Below are positions 31,114 to 39,771 of a stretch of 39,771 nt of DNA, piece after piece; position 1 is the stretch's first letter, and each line of letters starts with the position of its first letter. Source of the stretch: CALZKI01 sp964567585 (GTDB taxonomy: Bacteria; Bacillota; Clostridia; Lachnospirales; Lachnospiraceae); the NCBI GenBank assembly GCA_964567585.1, contig CAZMND010000011.1:1-39771 (forward strand), written 5' to 3'. Below the pieces are notes generated by a model. The model saw only the letters and a list, made by a program, of their open reading frames with translations. It ran no database searches and was not told the DNA's origin. Position numbers and translations under genes: made by a program.

Positions 31114-31170
31114 AAAACTGTGAAAATTGCTTTATTCATTTTTAAATTTCGACATAAACTACCTGCGGAA

Positions 31171-31208
31171 AATAAAAAAGACCCTGCTCATCCTCAAAGC
31201 AAGGTCTT
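31171..31208 (-). terminator. Rho-independent terminator after ftsZ
   Basis: A 10-bp stem (31199-31208 with 31178-31187, one G-U) is followed on the minus strand by TTTTTTATTTT. It isolates ftsZ from the sporulation-specific spoIIGA promoter. Confidence 0.85.
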
Positions 31209-31219
31209 AAATGACTTTA

Positions 31220-32359
31220 TTATTTTTTCTGTAAGAATGTCGGAATATCCAAAGTCTTCGGAGATACAGTTGTTCTCACATCAGGTTTATTGATGCCTGT
31301 GAACTGTGTAGTCTGTACTTTTGTCTGTGTTCCCGTAACACCTGCAACTCCTGATACGTGAGGAGGTGTTACTTTGAAATTCATTCCCGGCATTTTTCTT
31401 TCGGGCTTGTCCGCTTCGATTCCTGTTGCAATAACAGTAATCTTACATCTGTCTGACATATCCTTATCATACATAGCACCGAAAATAAGATTTACTTCTT
31501 CGCCTGTCAAACTACGAACATATTCTGCTGCTTCTGAAGCATCTGATAACGAAATATCACCTGAAATATTAAGAATAATATGTGTTGCACCTTCAATTGT
31601 AGATTCAAGTAATGGACTTTCAACAGCCATTTTAACAGCTTCGTTGGCTTTGTCATCACCTTTACCTTCACCGATACCGATATGGGCAATACCCTTGTCC
31701 TTCATAACAGTCTGAACGTCTGCAAAGTCTAAGTTGATAATTGCCGGTAAATTGATAAGGTCTGTTATACCCTGAACAGCCTGCTGTAATACTTCATCTG
31801 CCTTCTTTAATGCATCCGGGAATGTAGTTTTCTTATCTACAATCTGAAGTAATTTATTATTAGGGATAACAATTAATGTATCCACATGTTCTTTCAATCT
31901 TTCAATACCGCCGATAGCATTATCCATTCTGGCTCTTGCTTCAAAACTAAATGGTTTTGTAACAACACCTACAGTCAAAATGCCCATTTCCTTGGCAAGT
32001 CTCGCAACAACCGGAGCTGCACCTGTACCGGTACCGCCACCCATACCACAGGTGACAAATACCATATCAGAGCCCTTTAATGCTGCTGCAATTTCTTCTG
32101 AACTTTCTTCAGCTGCTTTTTCACCGATTTCAGGTTTTGCACCTGCACCAAGTCCTTTTGTTAATTTCTCACCAATCTGTAATAATTTAGGTGCTTTACA
32201 TAAATGTAAAGCCTGCTGGTCTGTATTCACACCAACAAATTCCACTCCTGTAATTCCCTCTTCTACCATTCTATTAACAGCATTATTACCTGCACCGCCA
32301 ACACCAACTACTATGATTTTTGCTGCAGAATCTGCATCACTTGTCTTGATCTCTAACAA
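31220..32359 (-). CDS. ftsZ: Cell division protein FtsZ, 379 aa
   Basis: Tubulin-like GTPase that forms the division ring. Nucleotide-binding motifs are GVGGAGNNAVNRM near 18-30 and the tubulin signature GGGTGTGAAPVVA near 105-117; the T7 loop has N-L-D-F-A-D near 205. A linker of about 45 residues ends in the conserved C-terminal peptide DIPTFLQKK, which binds FtsA, SepF and others. The start codon is TTG at 32359 with AAGGAGG 9 bases upstream. No ftsA lies beside it, so another anchor such as SepF is likely used. Confidence 0.97.
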   Translation of the reverse strand: MLEIKTSDADSAAKIIVVGVGGAGNNAVNRMVEEGITGVEFVGVNTDQQALHLCKAPKLLQIGEKLTKGLGAGAKPEIGEKAAEESSEEIAAALKGSDMVFVTCGMGGGTGTGAAPVVARLAKEMGILTVGVVTKPFSFEARARMDNAIGGIERLKEHVDTLIVIPNNKLLQIVDKKTTFPDALKKADEVLQQAVQGITDLINLPAIINLDFADVQTVMKDKGIAHIGIGEGKGDDKANEAVKMAVESPLLESTIEGATHIILNISGDISLSDASEAAEYVRSLTGEEVNLIFGAMYDKDMSDRCKITVIATGIEADKPERKMPGMNFKVTPPHVSGVAGVTGTQTKVQTTQFTGINKPDVRTTVSPKTLDIPTFLQKK

Positions 32360-32398
32360 AGGTATTTCCTCCTTCTTAAGTTTAAACTCATATACACC

Positions 32399-32427
32399 AT
32401 AATATAATTATTTAAAAAAATAATCAA
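32399..32427 (-). promoter_or_regulatory. Candidate ftsZ promoter
   Basis: On the minus strand TTGATT (32422-32427) and TATTAT (32399-32404) with a 17-bp spacer, in the 76-base gap between ftsQ and ftsZ. A dedicated promoter would lift FtsZ above the level of the upstream genes. Confidence 0.55.
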
Positions 32428-32435
32428 CCACTTTT

Positions 32436-33212
32436 TTACTTATCAGGCTTAAAAATTACATTTTTTGAATCTTTCGTATAATTCTCAAGTTTCACGGTCC
32501 CTGACTGTCCTTCCAAATCCGGTATGATACTCGCCAATGTCATAACTTTATCATCAATATTTTCGCCTTTTCCCATTGCTGCTTTGATGCCACCGGTATG
32601 TACCACAATATTCCCGCCTGTTGTAAATTGAATACGCTCAGCTTTCATTTCATATTTATCGTACAACTGGGCAATAGTCAAGATAACCTCAAAAACATCT
32701 TCATCCGAAACCGGAAGTGGTTCATAAAGCACAACCGAATCAAAGGAAAGCCCTGACACCACCGGTACGCCTTCCGTCATATTTTGTGAACACTCCACTA
32801 CCATACCGTCTCTGTCAAAATAAACATACTCACCCAAATGTTCCACACAGCCTGCCAGGCTTTTTTCATAAACCGTAATTTTGATGGTATCCGGCGACAC
32901 AATTTCCACGTTCATTGCCGAAATAAACGGTACATCCTCAATGGTTTTATTTTTATATTTTAAGGACAGGTAAATCGAATTGTCACCCAAATCTCCTACC
33001 ATTACCATATCCCTGATTTCACTGCTGCTGTAATGTACATTTCCGTTCACATAAACGGTTTTTACTTTATATATTTCCAAAAGACACAATACCGTAATAA
33101 AAAAAATTGCCACCACAAGGCAGATAACTGCCAATGTCATTAACACCTTTTCATAGGTCTTTTTCGGCTTTTTCTTTTTCGGATACTGTCTTCTTTGTAC
33201 CTCTTGTTTCAT
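32436..33212 (-). CDS. ftsQ: Cell division protein FtsQ/DivIB, 258 aa
   Basis: Bitopic divisome protein. A Lys-rich cytosolic tail (1-22), one membrane segment (about 25-46), a POTRA domain beginning at VKTVYVNGNVHYSSSEIRDMVMVG (about 50-75) and running to about 120, and a beta domain with GCVEHLGEYVYFDRDGMVVE (about 118-138). Its length matches Gram-positive DivIB. GAGGAT overlaps the murA stop and serves as ribosome binding site. Confidence 0.92.
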   Translation of the reverse strand: MKQEVQRRQYPKKKKPKKTYEKVLMTLAVICLVVAIFFITVLCLLEIYKVKTVYVNGNVHYSSSEIRDMVMVGDLGDNSIYLSLKYKNKTIEDVPFISAMNVEIVSPDTIKITVYEKSLAGCVEHLGEYVYFDRDGMVVECSQNMTEGVPVVSGLSFDSVVLYEPLPVSDEDVFEVILTIAQLYDKYEMKAERIQFTTGGNIVVHTGGIKAAMGKGENIDDKVMTLASIIPDLEGQSGTVKLENYTKDSKNVIFKPDK

Positions 33213-33215
33213 TCA

Positions 33216-34469
33216 TCAATCCTCATTTTCATATATAATAGCCCCAAGGCTTCTTAAGTCTCTGCAGATATCTTCGTAACCGCGCTTTACATACTTAGAA
33301 TCCAATACTGTCGTTTCGCCTTTAGCAACAAGTCCTGCCATCACCAATGCCGCGTTACCGCGCAGTTCCTTCGCTTTAACGACGCTGCCTTCCAAATTTT
33401 CCGGACCGAAAACTATCACTTCATTTTGGGATATATTCATTTTGGAATTCATTTTTTTGAGTTCACTCACTACGTGAAAGCGGTTTTCATAGATGTTTTC
33501 TTTTACCCTGCCTTTTCCAATTGCCTGAGACATTAGAACAAGCATCGGCGATTGTAAATCCGTGGGAAAGCCCGGGTACACACCCGTTTCCACAAAGCCG
33601 GATTGCAAAGCCGCTTCCCCATTTATAAAAAGTTCATCATCCCTTGCACGAACCACCGCTCCCATATTTTTCAAAGCCGAGAGCACTGCTTCCATTTCAC
33701 TAACAGGAGCATCTTTTAATAAAACCGTTCCCTTTGTCGCCAATGCACACATCAAATAAGTACCTGCCACAATCCGGTCTGACGGAATTTTGTATTCACA
33801 GGCTTTTAACCGCCTCACACCTTCTATATGAATGCACTCCGTTCCTGCCCCGTTTATTTTGGCACCGCATTTATTGAGAAAATCGCACAAATGCACAATT
33901 TCCGGTTCCTTGGCCGCACCATAAACCACAGTGCTTCCTTGGGCCTTGACAGCCGCCAGAATCAAGTTCTCCGTGGCCCCCACGCTTGGAAATTTAAGAT
34001 GTATGATTGCACCCTGCAATCTGTCAGTATTGGCACAGAGCAGCTTCTGCGTATGCTCAAAACGACATCCCATTTTTTCAAGACCCCATATATGCATATC
34101 AATAGGCCTTTTCCCGATAACACAGCCGCCCGGATATTCCATGCAAACCGCACCATTCTCGCCGAGAAGAACCCCCAGTAAAATTACTGAGGAACGCATA
34201 CTGATAACATGTTCCTTGTCAATTCTGCTATTTAGTTTGTTTGGTGCCTGAATAAAAAGTTTCCCGTCTTGCCGCCATACACTGCAACCTAACCCGCGCA
34301 AAATTTCAAGCATTTCATTCACATCCGCTATCTGCGGACAATTTTCCAGCACATTGACACCCTCTGTCAAAAGTGTTGCTGCCAAAACCGGCAGAGCCGC
34401 ATTTTTCGAGCCCTGTATACAAATGCTTCCTTCGAGTTTTTTTCCACCAATAATATGAATTGTACTCAT
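33216..34469 (-). CDS. murA: UDP-N-acetylglucosamine 1-carboxyvinyltransferase, 417 aa
   Basis: Adds enolpyruvate from PEP to UDP-GlcNAc, the first committed peptidoglycan step. Inside-out alpha-beta barrel with GSKNAALPVLAA near 20-31 (Lys22/Asn23), the active-site Cys in PGGCVIGKRPIDMHI near 117 (so fosfomycin-sensitive type), and GFPTDLQSPM near 300 with the catalytic Asp. C-terminal RGYEDICRDLRSLGA is typical. Full length. Located where many dcw clusters hold murG; Firmicutes commonly have two murA copies and this is one. Confidence 0.96.
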   Translation of the reverse strand: MSTIHIIGGKKLEGSICIQGSKNAALPVLAATLLTEGVNVLENCPQIADVNEMLEILRGLGCSVWRQDGKLFIQAPNKLNSRIDKEHVISMRSSVILLGVLLGENGAVCMEYPGGCVIGKRPIDMHIWGLEKMGCRFEHTQKLLCANTDRLQGAIIHLKFPSVGATENLILAAVKAQGSTVVYGAAKEPEIVHLCDFLNKCGAKINGAGTECIHIEGVRRLKACEYKIPSDRIVAGTYLMCALATKGTVLLKDAPVSEMEAVLSALKNMGAVVRARDDELFINGEAALQSGFVETGVYPGFPTDLQSPMLVLMSQAIGKGRVKENIYENRFHVVSELKKMNSKMNISQNEVIVFGPENLEGSVVKAKELRGNAALVMAGLVAKGETTVLDSKYVKRGYEDICRDLRSLGAIIYENED

Positions 34470-34541
34470 ATTGACACCATCCGGAATAAAATTGACTTAT
34501 TTTATAAATATGGTGGAAAATCATTTTGTTACCTTGTACGA

Positions 34542-35708
34542 CTAAACTTTAATATTTCTGGAAACGTTCAGCACAAGTCCAATTTCAATCAGCAAACACA
34601 ATACGGAAGACCCGCCGTAGCTGATAAACGGAAGGGAAATACCCGTGTTCGGAATACTGTTTGTTACTACCGCAATATTTAAAACAACCTGAATGGCAAT
34701 ATGTGCAATCACACCTACAACCACCAGACAACCCGCTTTGTCTCTTGTATTAATTGCCACAAGCATCATTCTCCATAACAAAAGACCAAACAGGAAAATC
34801 AGCATAAACGCTCCACAAAGTCCCAGTTCTTCACAAATAATGGAGAAAATCATATCGTTCTGTGATTCCGGGATAAATCCCAGCTTCTGCATACTTTCCC
34901 CAAGTCCCTTTCCGAAGATACCGCCGGATCCAATGGCATATAACGCCTGTAAAATCTGATAACCCGTATCATTGGAATATGCTTCCGGATCAAGCCATGC
35001 CAACACACGTACCACTCGGAAGTTTCCATCCGAGCTGTTTGCCATATTGATAATAACCATTACCACAATCGCAACCAATGCAATACCTGCTCCTACTACC
35101 GTCAAAAACTTGGAATAGTTGGGGCTTGCCACAAACAACATAACAAACGCAATTCCCACTACAATGATGGCAGAACTTAAGTTGTTGGTGATGAAGAAAA
35201 TCATCGCCGCCCCAACCAGAGCCGGAACAAGAAACGCAAACAGAATTTTCCATTTATTCAAAAGACTGCTGTTATATTTACAAATAAACGTTGCCAAAAG
35301 TAAAATAATCGAAATTTTTACCAATTCCGCTGACTGAATGGAAATAGGACCGATATAAATCCATCTGGTCGCACCACCTTCAGATGCCCCAAGCGGTGAC
35401 AATACCAATACAACCGCAATTAGGGATATTACATAAATCAGTTCCGAGAACTTCAAAAAATACTTTAACGGGAAAAATATGGTGATTATCATAGCCAATA
35501 TCCCACCAATAATCGCAATCCCCTGTTTTTTCATATAATGGAACGCATCTCCATATTCATTGAGTGCATTATAAGAACTGGTGGAATATATCATTATCAG
35601 CCCAAAAATAACAAGAAGAGCTACGATAATTAAAATGTTATAGTCAAAATATTCACCTGTCGTCCTTTTTACTCTTCTTACCCTCGGGTTTCTTGCTTTC
35701 GAAGCCAC
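34542..35708 (-). CDS. ftsW: SEDS peptidoglycan polymerase FtsW/SpoVE, 388 aa
   Basis: Multi-pass SEDS glycosyltransferase that polymerises lipid II with a partner class B PBP. Ten predicted membrane segments. Conserved features: GLIMIYSTSSY in segment 1, GATRWIYIGPISIQSAELVKI near 115, LAWLDPEAYSNDTGYQILQALYAIGSGGIFGKGLGESMQKLGFIPESQNDMIF across the large external loop with the catalytic Asp, and PNTGISLPFISYGGSSV near 355. The start is GTG at 35708, 7 bases after AAGGAG; an upstream ATG at 35729 overlaps murD and contains that site. Could be a division FtsW or sporulation SpoVE. Confidence 0.94.
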   Translation of the reverse strand: MASKARNPRVRRVKRTTGEYFDYNILIIVALLVIFGLIMIYSTSSYNALNEYGDAFHYMKKQGIAIIGGILAMIITIFFPLKYFLKFSELIYVISLIAVVLVLSPLGASEGGATRWIYIGPISIQSAELVKISIILLLATFICKYNSSLLNKWKILFAFLVPALVGAAMIFFITNNLSSAIIVVGIAFVMLFVASPNYSKFLTVVGAGIALVAIVVMVIINMANSSDGNFRVVRVLAWLDPEAYSNDTGYQILQALYAIGSGGIFGKGLGESMQKLGFIPESQNDMIFSIICEELGLCGAFMLIFLFGLLLWRMMLVAINTRDKAGCLVVVGVIAHIAIQVVLNIAVVTNSIPNTGISLPFISYGGSSVLCLLIEIGLVLNVSRNIKV

Positions 35709-35712
35709 CTTA

Positions 35713-37074
35713 TCACTCCTTAATTCCATTTACAATTTCTTTAAAAATCTGTCCACGCACTTCATAATTCGGGAACATCCCCCAGCTTGCACAAGCCGGT
35801 GACAGAAGTACCGCATCTCCGCTTTCGGCATTTTTAATACAAATGTCCATCGCTTCTTCAAAGGTATCTGCCATCACAATATTTTCAAATCCATGTGCTC
35901 TCGCGCACTTGGCGATTTTTTCTTTTGTCTGACCAATTAAAACAAACAGCTTCACCTTACCGTCAAAGGCTTCTATCCATTCGTCATATTCGTTTTCTTT
36001 ATCATAGCCTCCACCGATTAAAACCGTAGGCTTGCACATAGCCTTAATTCCCTGAATTGCCGCATCCGGATTGGTTCCCTTAGAGTCATTGTAATAATCT
36101 ACGCCTCTCTTTGTCGCCACAAATTCAATTCTGTGTTCCACTGCTTTAAATCGTTTTACCGTAGCTATAATATTTTCATAAGGTACACCCATAGCCGCTG
36201 ACATGGCGATGGCTGCCATAACATTTTCCACATTGCAGATACCCACCAGATTCATATCATGAATATTCATAAGTGTGGTAGTCACGCCGTCTTTTGCCAC
36301 CACGATTTCTTCTCCATCCAGATAATAGCCCGTACTAAGCTTTGTCTTGGAAGAAAAATAAACAACCGTAGCATTACAGCGTTCGCCAAATTCCCTTGTA
36401 TATTCATTTTCATAATTTAAGACACAGGTATCTTCTTTTGTCTGTTTTTTTGCAACAGCTTCTTTTGCCGCCGCATAGTTTTCCATCGTATGATGTCTGT
36501 TAAGATGATCCGGTGTCACATTTAAGATTGCAGAAACGCACGGTTTAAAATCTATTGCCGTTTCCAGCTGAAAACTACTGATTTCCGCAACTGTCACAGA
36601 ATCTTCCGTTGTCTTTAATGCTTCTAAAGTATACGGATTACCGATATTTCCAACCACAAAAGTATTACCGAAATACTCTTCCATAATCTGTCCCACCAAA
36701 GTGGTTGTAGTGGTTTTTCCGTTGGTACCCGTAATTCCCAAAAGTCTCCCTTTTGCCACCTGGTAACCAAGTTCAATTTCGCCCAGAACTATGGCACCGT
36801 TTTCTCGAAATTTATGTATAAAATCCGTATCCGTAGGAACGCCCGGACTCAAAACAAGCATCTGTGTCTCTTTTATTACATCTTCCGGCAAAGTGCCAAC
36901 GAAAACATCTTTTATCGCATATTCAGCCACCTGCTCCTTCAAAGTATTCACATCTGCTTTTTCATTTCCGTCAAATAAAATGATATTCGCACCAAGCGTA
37001 TGAAGCAGAGATATTGCTCCAATTCCGCTTTTTCCTGCGCCCACTACTACTACGTTCTTTCCTGAAAAATCCAT
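35713..37074 (-). CDS. murD: UDP-N-acetylmuramoylalanine-D-glutamate ligase, 453 aa
   Basis: ATP-dependent addition of D-Glu to UDP-MurNAc-L-Ala in the cytosol. N-terminal Rossmann-like domain (VVVGAGKSGIGA near 9-20), central ATPase domain with P-loop GITGTNGKTTTT near 112-123, NVTPDHLNRH near 184, and C-terminal domain starting around HRIEFVATKRGVDYYNDSKGTNPDA (about 305-330). Ends with LLSPACASWGMFPNYEVRGQIF. CAGGAG precedes the start. Confidence 0.97.
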   Translation of the reverse strand: MDFSGKNVVVVGAGKSGIGAISLLHTLGANIILFDGNEKADVNTLKEQVAEYAIKDVFVGTLPEDVIKETQMLVLSPGVPTDTDFIHKFRENGAIVLGEIELGYQVAKGRLLGITGTNGKTTTTTLVGQIMEEYFGNTFVVGNIGNPYTLEALKTTEDSVTVAEISSFQLETAIDFKPCVSAILNVTPDHLNRHHTMENYAAAKEAVAKKQTKEDTCVLNYENEYTREFGERCNATVVYFSSKTKLSTGYYLDGEEIVVAKDGVTTTLMNIHDMNLVGICNVENVMAAIAMSAAMGVPYENIIATVKRFKAVEHRIEFVATKRGVDYYNDSKGTNPDAAIQGIKAMCKPTVLIGGGYDKENEYDEWIEAFDGKVKLFVLIGQTKEKIAKCARAHGFENIVMADTFEEAMDICIKNAESGDAVLLSPACASWGMFPNYEVRGQIFKEIVNGIKE

Positions 37075-37106
37075 ATCGTATCTCCTGACCCAAAAAAGTT
37101 CATCAT

Positions 37107-38882
37107 TTAATTATAATCCACTAAGTCCAAATAAGGAAGTATATTTTGAAAAAGTTGCTTTACCACCGGTGCTGCCACCTGACCACCATAATACATTCCC
37201 GTCGGCTTGTGAATGACTACAAGTGCCAGTACTTTCGGGTCATCCGCCGGATAAAACCCTACAAAAGAAGCAATATATTTTCCGGTCCCTCTCGGAAGCG
37301 TTTCACTGGTGGCTGTTTTACCGCCTATACTATATCCTTCCACCGCAGCATTTTTTCCACCGCCCTCGGACACAACCTTTTCCAATATCTGCCGCATCGT
37401 TTCTGAAGTTTCTTCCGAAATAATGCGGTTATCTGTCTCATAAGAAAATGTTTCTACTGTGTTTCCTTCACCATCAACTACCTTTACGCCCACATGCGGT
37501 GTAATCCGATTACCGCCATTGACAATAGACGCTACTGTAGTGGCCATTTGTATTGGTGTCACCTGAAAAGACTGACCAAAAGATATTGTAGCCAATTCCA
37601 CTTCCCCAATATTATCCTTTTTGTGCATAATTGTTCCGGCTTCCCCCGGCAAATCCACACCGGTTTTATTTAAAAGTCCCATAGAATCCATAGAATCATA
37701 AAACAAATCAGTGCCGATACGAAGTCCTACCGTTATAAAAACCGGATTGCAGGAATTCATAGTTCCCACAACAAAACTTTCGCTTCCGTGTCCCCTCGTC
37801 CTGCTACAACGGATTCTTCTGTCTTCCACAACGATATATCCCGGACAATAAAATCCATCATCCACCGTAACTTTTTCATTTTCCAATCCTATAGCTGCCG
37901 TAACGACCTTAAAAATCGAGCCCGGCTCATAGGTATCATTAATGCAGGCATTTCTCCACATATAATTCAGTGCATTCTGCCTTTCTTCCTGACTCAAATC
38001 ATCCTCGCTTTCTATACCCTGAAGCAACAAAGTTTCTTCTGTCAATGTATAGGGATCATTCAAATTAAATTCCGGTGCATTGACCATGGCCATAATCGCA
38101 CCATCCTTTGGATTCATCACCAATATGGAAACACCCTGTGCTTCTTTTTTCTCCATAACCTCATAAGCTAACTGAGTTGCATAGGTCTGAATATTCACAT
38201 CAATACTTGTAATTAAATCATTTCCTGCAATCGGCTCTATTCTGGACTCCGAAGCATCCTCAATCTCTACACCTCTTGCATCAGTCACCGTCAAAATTGT
38301 TCCCTTCGTTCCCTCCAGATAAGAGTCATACTTTACCTCAAGACCAATAATTCCCTGATTGTCGGCTCCGGTAAAACCAAGCACCTTAGAGGCCAGTTCC
38401 CCATAGGGATAATATCTTTTATAGTCTTCATCCACCTTCACTCCATCCAAATCGTAGTTTCTTATAACATCTCCCAATTCTTTGGCTACATTACTCTTTA
38501 TCTTTTCAATGGACGAAACCTTTTCGACTCTTTTACGCACATACTCTTCACTTAAAGACAGTTCTCTTGACAAAATCTCAATTACTTTTTCTTTATCCGT
38601 AATCTGACTATGAATGACGGAAATCGTACAAACCGTTTCATTGTCCGCAAGCACCTTTCCCGTTACATCCAAAATCCGCCCTCTTGCCGCTTTAATACTG
38701 CGTTCCCTTTCGTGCAATTCTACTGCCTTCTGCGAATAATAATCCGATCTGAATATCATAAGATACCCGATTCTAATACACAAAACAGCAAGACACAACG
38801 TAAAAAGGAACCATACAATTGCAATTTTCTTTCGTAAATACGTATGATTCCTTTGTTCCATCACTTTTTCTAAATTCTTCAT
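37107..38882 (-). CDS. Class B penicillin-binding protein, SpoVD/FtsI-like, 591 aa
   Basis: Septal transpeptidase. Cytosolic tail, one membrane segment (about 20-42), dimerisation domain with R-G-R-I-L-D-V-T-G near 67, and the transpeptidase domain with Ser nucleophile in EPGSIFKV near 325, second motif Ser-Cys-Asn near 380. The third motif reads Lys-Thr-Ala (GGKTATSETLPRG) instead of the usual Lys-Thr-Gly. No PASTA domain. The start at 38882 has GGAG 6 bases upstream; a TTG at 38894 overlaps it. Which of the two PBPs here serves division and which sporulation cannot be told. Confidence 0.92.
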   Translation of the reverse strand: MKNLEKVMEQRNHTYLRKKIAIVWFLFTLCLAVLCIRIGYLMIFRSDYYSQKAVELHERERSIKAARGRILDVTGKVLADNETVCTISVIHSQITDKEKVIEILSRELSLSEEYVRKRVEKVSSIEKIKSNVAKELGDVIRNYDLDGVKVDEDYKRYYPYGELASKVLGFTGADNQGIIGLEVKYDSYLEGTKGTILTVTDARGVEIEDASESRIEPIAGNDLITSIDVNIQTYATQLAYEVMEKKEAQGVSILVMNPKDGAIMAMVNAPEFNLNDPYTLTEETLLLQGIESEDDLSQEERQNALNYMWRNACINDTYEPGSIFKVVTAAIGLENEKVTVDDGFYCPGYIVVEDRRIRCSRTRGHGSESFVVGTMNSCNPVFITVGLRIGTDLFYDSMDSMGLLNKTGVDLPGEAGTIMHKKDNIGEVELATISFGQSFQVTPIQMATTVASIVNGGNRITPHVGVKVVDGEGNTVETFSYETDNRIISEETSETMRQILEKVVSEGGGKNAAVEGYSIGGKTATSETLPRGTGKYIASFVGFYPADDPKVLALVVIHKPTGMYYGGQVAAPVVKQLFQNILPYLDLVDYN

Positions 38883-38939
38883 AACAATCTCCAACCGGTA
38901 TTATTATAAATTATTATGAAGATAAATAAGTTATTCAGT

Positions 38940-39771
38940 TTATTCGTCAATTATTTCCATAAACGGTTCATCACCATAGATTTTATCACCGGTTTCCGGG
39001 TCTACAAATTCACCTGTATTCGGGTCAACCGCATAGCCTGTTTCCGGATCAATTGAGAAGGTATACCAAATTTTATTACGTTCTTCCCGCTGTCTTTCTT
39101 CTAATTCCTGCTGTTCTTTTTCCGAAAGCTCCTCTGTCATATAAATATTCAGATAAGGTAAAATCTCCGTTAAAATATTTCTAACAATACCCGTTGCAAA
39201 TTTTGCATCATCCTGCTTTGCGACATTTGGTCTGTCGACAACCACATAAATAGCAATCTGTGGATCATCTGCAGGTGCATAGCCCATAAAAGAAACTACA
39301 TACTCGCCGTTACCACGAGGAATCGTCTGAGCAGTTCCGGTTTTACCACCAATGGCGTATCCTGCCGGTCTGGCTGTTTTTCCGGTACCTTCTGTTACTA
39401 CCGCATTACAATATTCAATAATCTTTTTGGATGTTTCCTCCGAAACAGTCTGCTTCAACACTCTCGGTGTAATATTCTGTACCGTTGAACCATCCGCACT
39501 AATAATTCTCTCCACCATATGCGGCTCATAATAATTACCGCCGTTAATCAAAGAACAAAATGCAGTAATTTCCTGAATCATTGTTACATTAAATCCCTGT
39601 CCGAATGAACTTGTGGCAAGCTCTGTTTCACCTAATGTCTCTTTCGTATGTACCAAAGACGCGGTTCTGCTTTCTCCCGCCAAATCAATATTGGTTTTAA
39701 GGCCAAAATTAAATAATTCCTGGTACACCAAAAAATTATCTTTTCCTACAGCTGCCGCCATATGCATAAGT
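38940..39771 (-). CDS. Class B penicillin-binding protein, 5' end beyond window (partial)
   Basis: The last 275 or more residues of a second SpoVD/FtsI-type transpeptidase; the frame stays open at the right edge. Seen are the ELATSSFGQGFNVT segment, the third motif in GGKTGTAQTIPRGNGEY, and the family's FMGYAPADDPQIAIYVVVDRP. The Ser nucleophile and SxN motifs lie outside the window. After the domain there is an unusual acidic/charged tail: a Glu-rich helix (SEKEQQELEERQREERN) then three D-P-x-T-G repeats. It shares strong similarity with the neighbouring PBP gene, suggesting duplication. Confidence 0.9.
   Translation of the reverse strand, partial: LMHMAAAVGKDNFLVYQELFNFGLKTNIDLAGESRTASLVHTKETLGETELATSSFGQGFNVTMIQEITAFCSLINGGNYYEPHMVERIISADGSTVQNITPRVLKQTVSEETSKKIIEYCNAVVTEGTGKTARPAGYAIGGKTGTAQTIPRGNGEYVVSFMGYAPADDPQIAIYVVVDRPNVAKQDDAKFATGIVRNILTEILPYLNIYMTEELSEKEQQELEERQREERNKIWYTFSIDPETGYAVDPNTGEFVDPETGDKIYGDEPFMEIIDE

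Noticed and set aside
31056..31139. Upstream extension of SpoIIGA by 28 residues
   Set aside because: It runs through the promoter and Spo0A box, and GGGAGGAA marks the start at 31055.

Overview
The window looks like a chromosomal segment of a low-GC, spore-forming Firmicute of the class Clostridia, most likely family Lachnospiraceae. The grounds are the forespore and mother-cell sigma factors SigG and SigE with SpoIIGA, strong AGGAGG-type ribosome binding sites, a Lachnospiraceae-type divergent LigA, a DUF5688 protein, and genes packed on one strand. Only glnA and sigG are on the plus strand. No rRNA, CRISPR array, integrase or recognisable insertion sequence was seen.

Layout. 1-1584: glnA with its own promoter and a probably bidirectional terminator. 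1586-6715: a tight minus-strand housekeeping set (alkD-like, rluF-like, ligA, metA, HAD phosphatase, small DUF3006-like protein). 6756-9321: an SH3-domain membrane protein behind tRNA-Arg(CCG), and a DUF5688 protein. 9346-12291: yqeG-aroE-aroK-aroQ-efp (shikimate pathway plus elongation factor P). 12410-12748: an unknown 112-aa protein with a sigma-28-like promoter. 12832-17652: a five-gene peptide/nickel-type ABC importer with short ATPases. 17685-17836: a block of four stacked palindromes. 17852-19594: nrdR, ylmC and the divergent sigG with a SigF-type promoter. 19754-29343: a seven-gene transcription unit joining MalF/MalG-type permeases to a MacA-like adaptor, a MacB periplasmic-core protein without its permease domain, a propeller-fused solute-binding lipoprotein, a GH25 muramidase and a chemoreceptor. 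29467-39771: sigE, spoIIGA, ftsZ, ftsQ, murA, ftsW, murD and two class B penicillin-binding proteins (division/cell-wall cluster), the last cut by the window edge.

How the genes work together. The right end builds the septum and peptidoglycan and leads directly into spoIIGA-sigE, which start mother-cell gene expression. The promoter before spoIIGA has the wide 21-bp spacing and Spo0A box expected of a spoIIG promoter. sigG, ylmC and nrdR, which commonly follow sigE in Clostridia, lie 10 kb away with sigG inverted, and the hybrid transporter unit fills the gap.

The best candidate for an undescribed system is that unit (19754-29437). It has one strong promoter with two palindromic operator candidates, close gene spacing and one terminator. 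It mixes parts of a sugar importer and a MacAB-type machine, encodes no ATPase, and carries a muramidase and a chemoreceptor. Its function cannot be read from the sequence alone.
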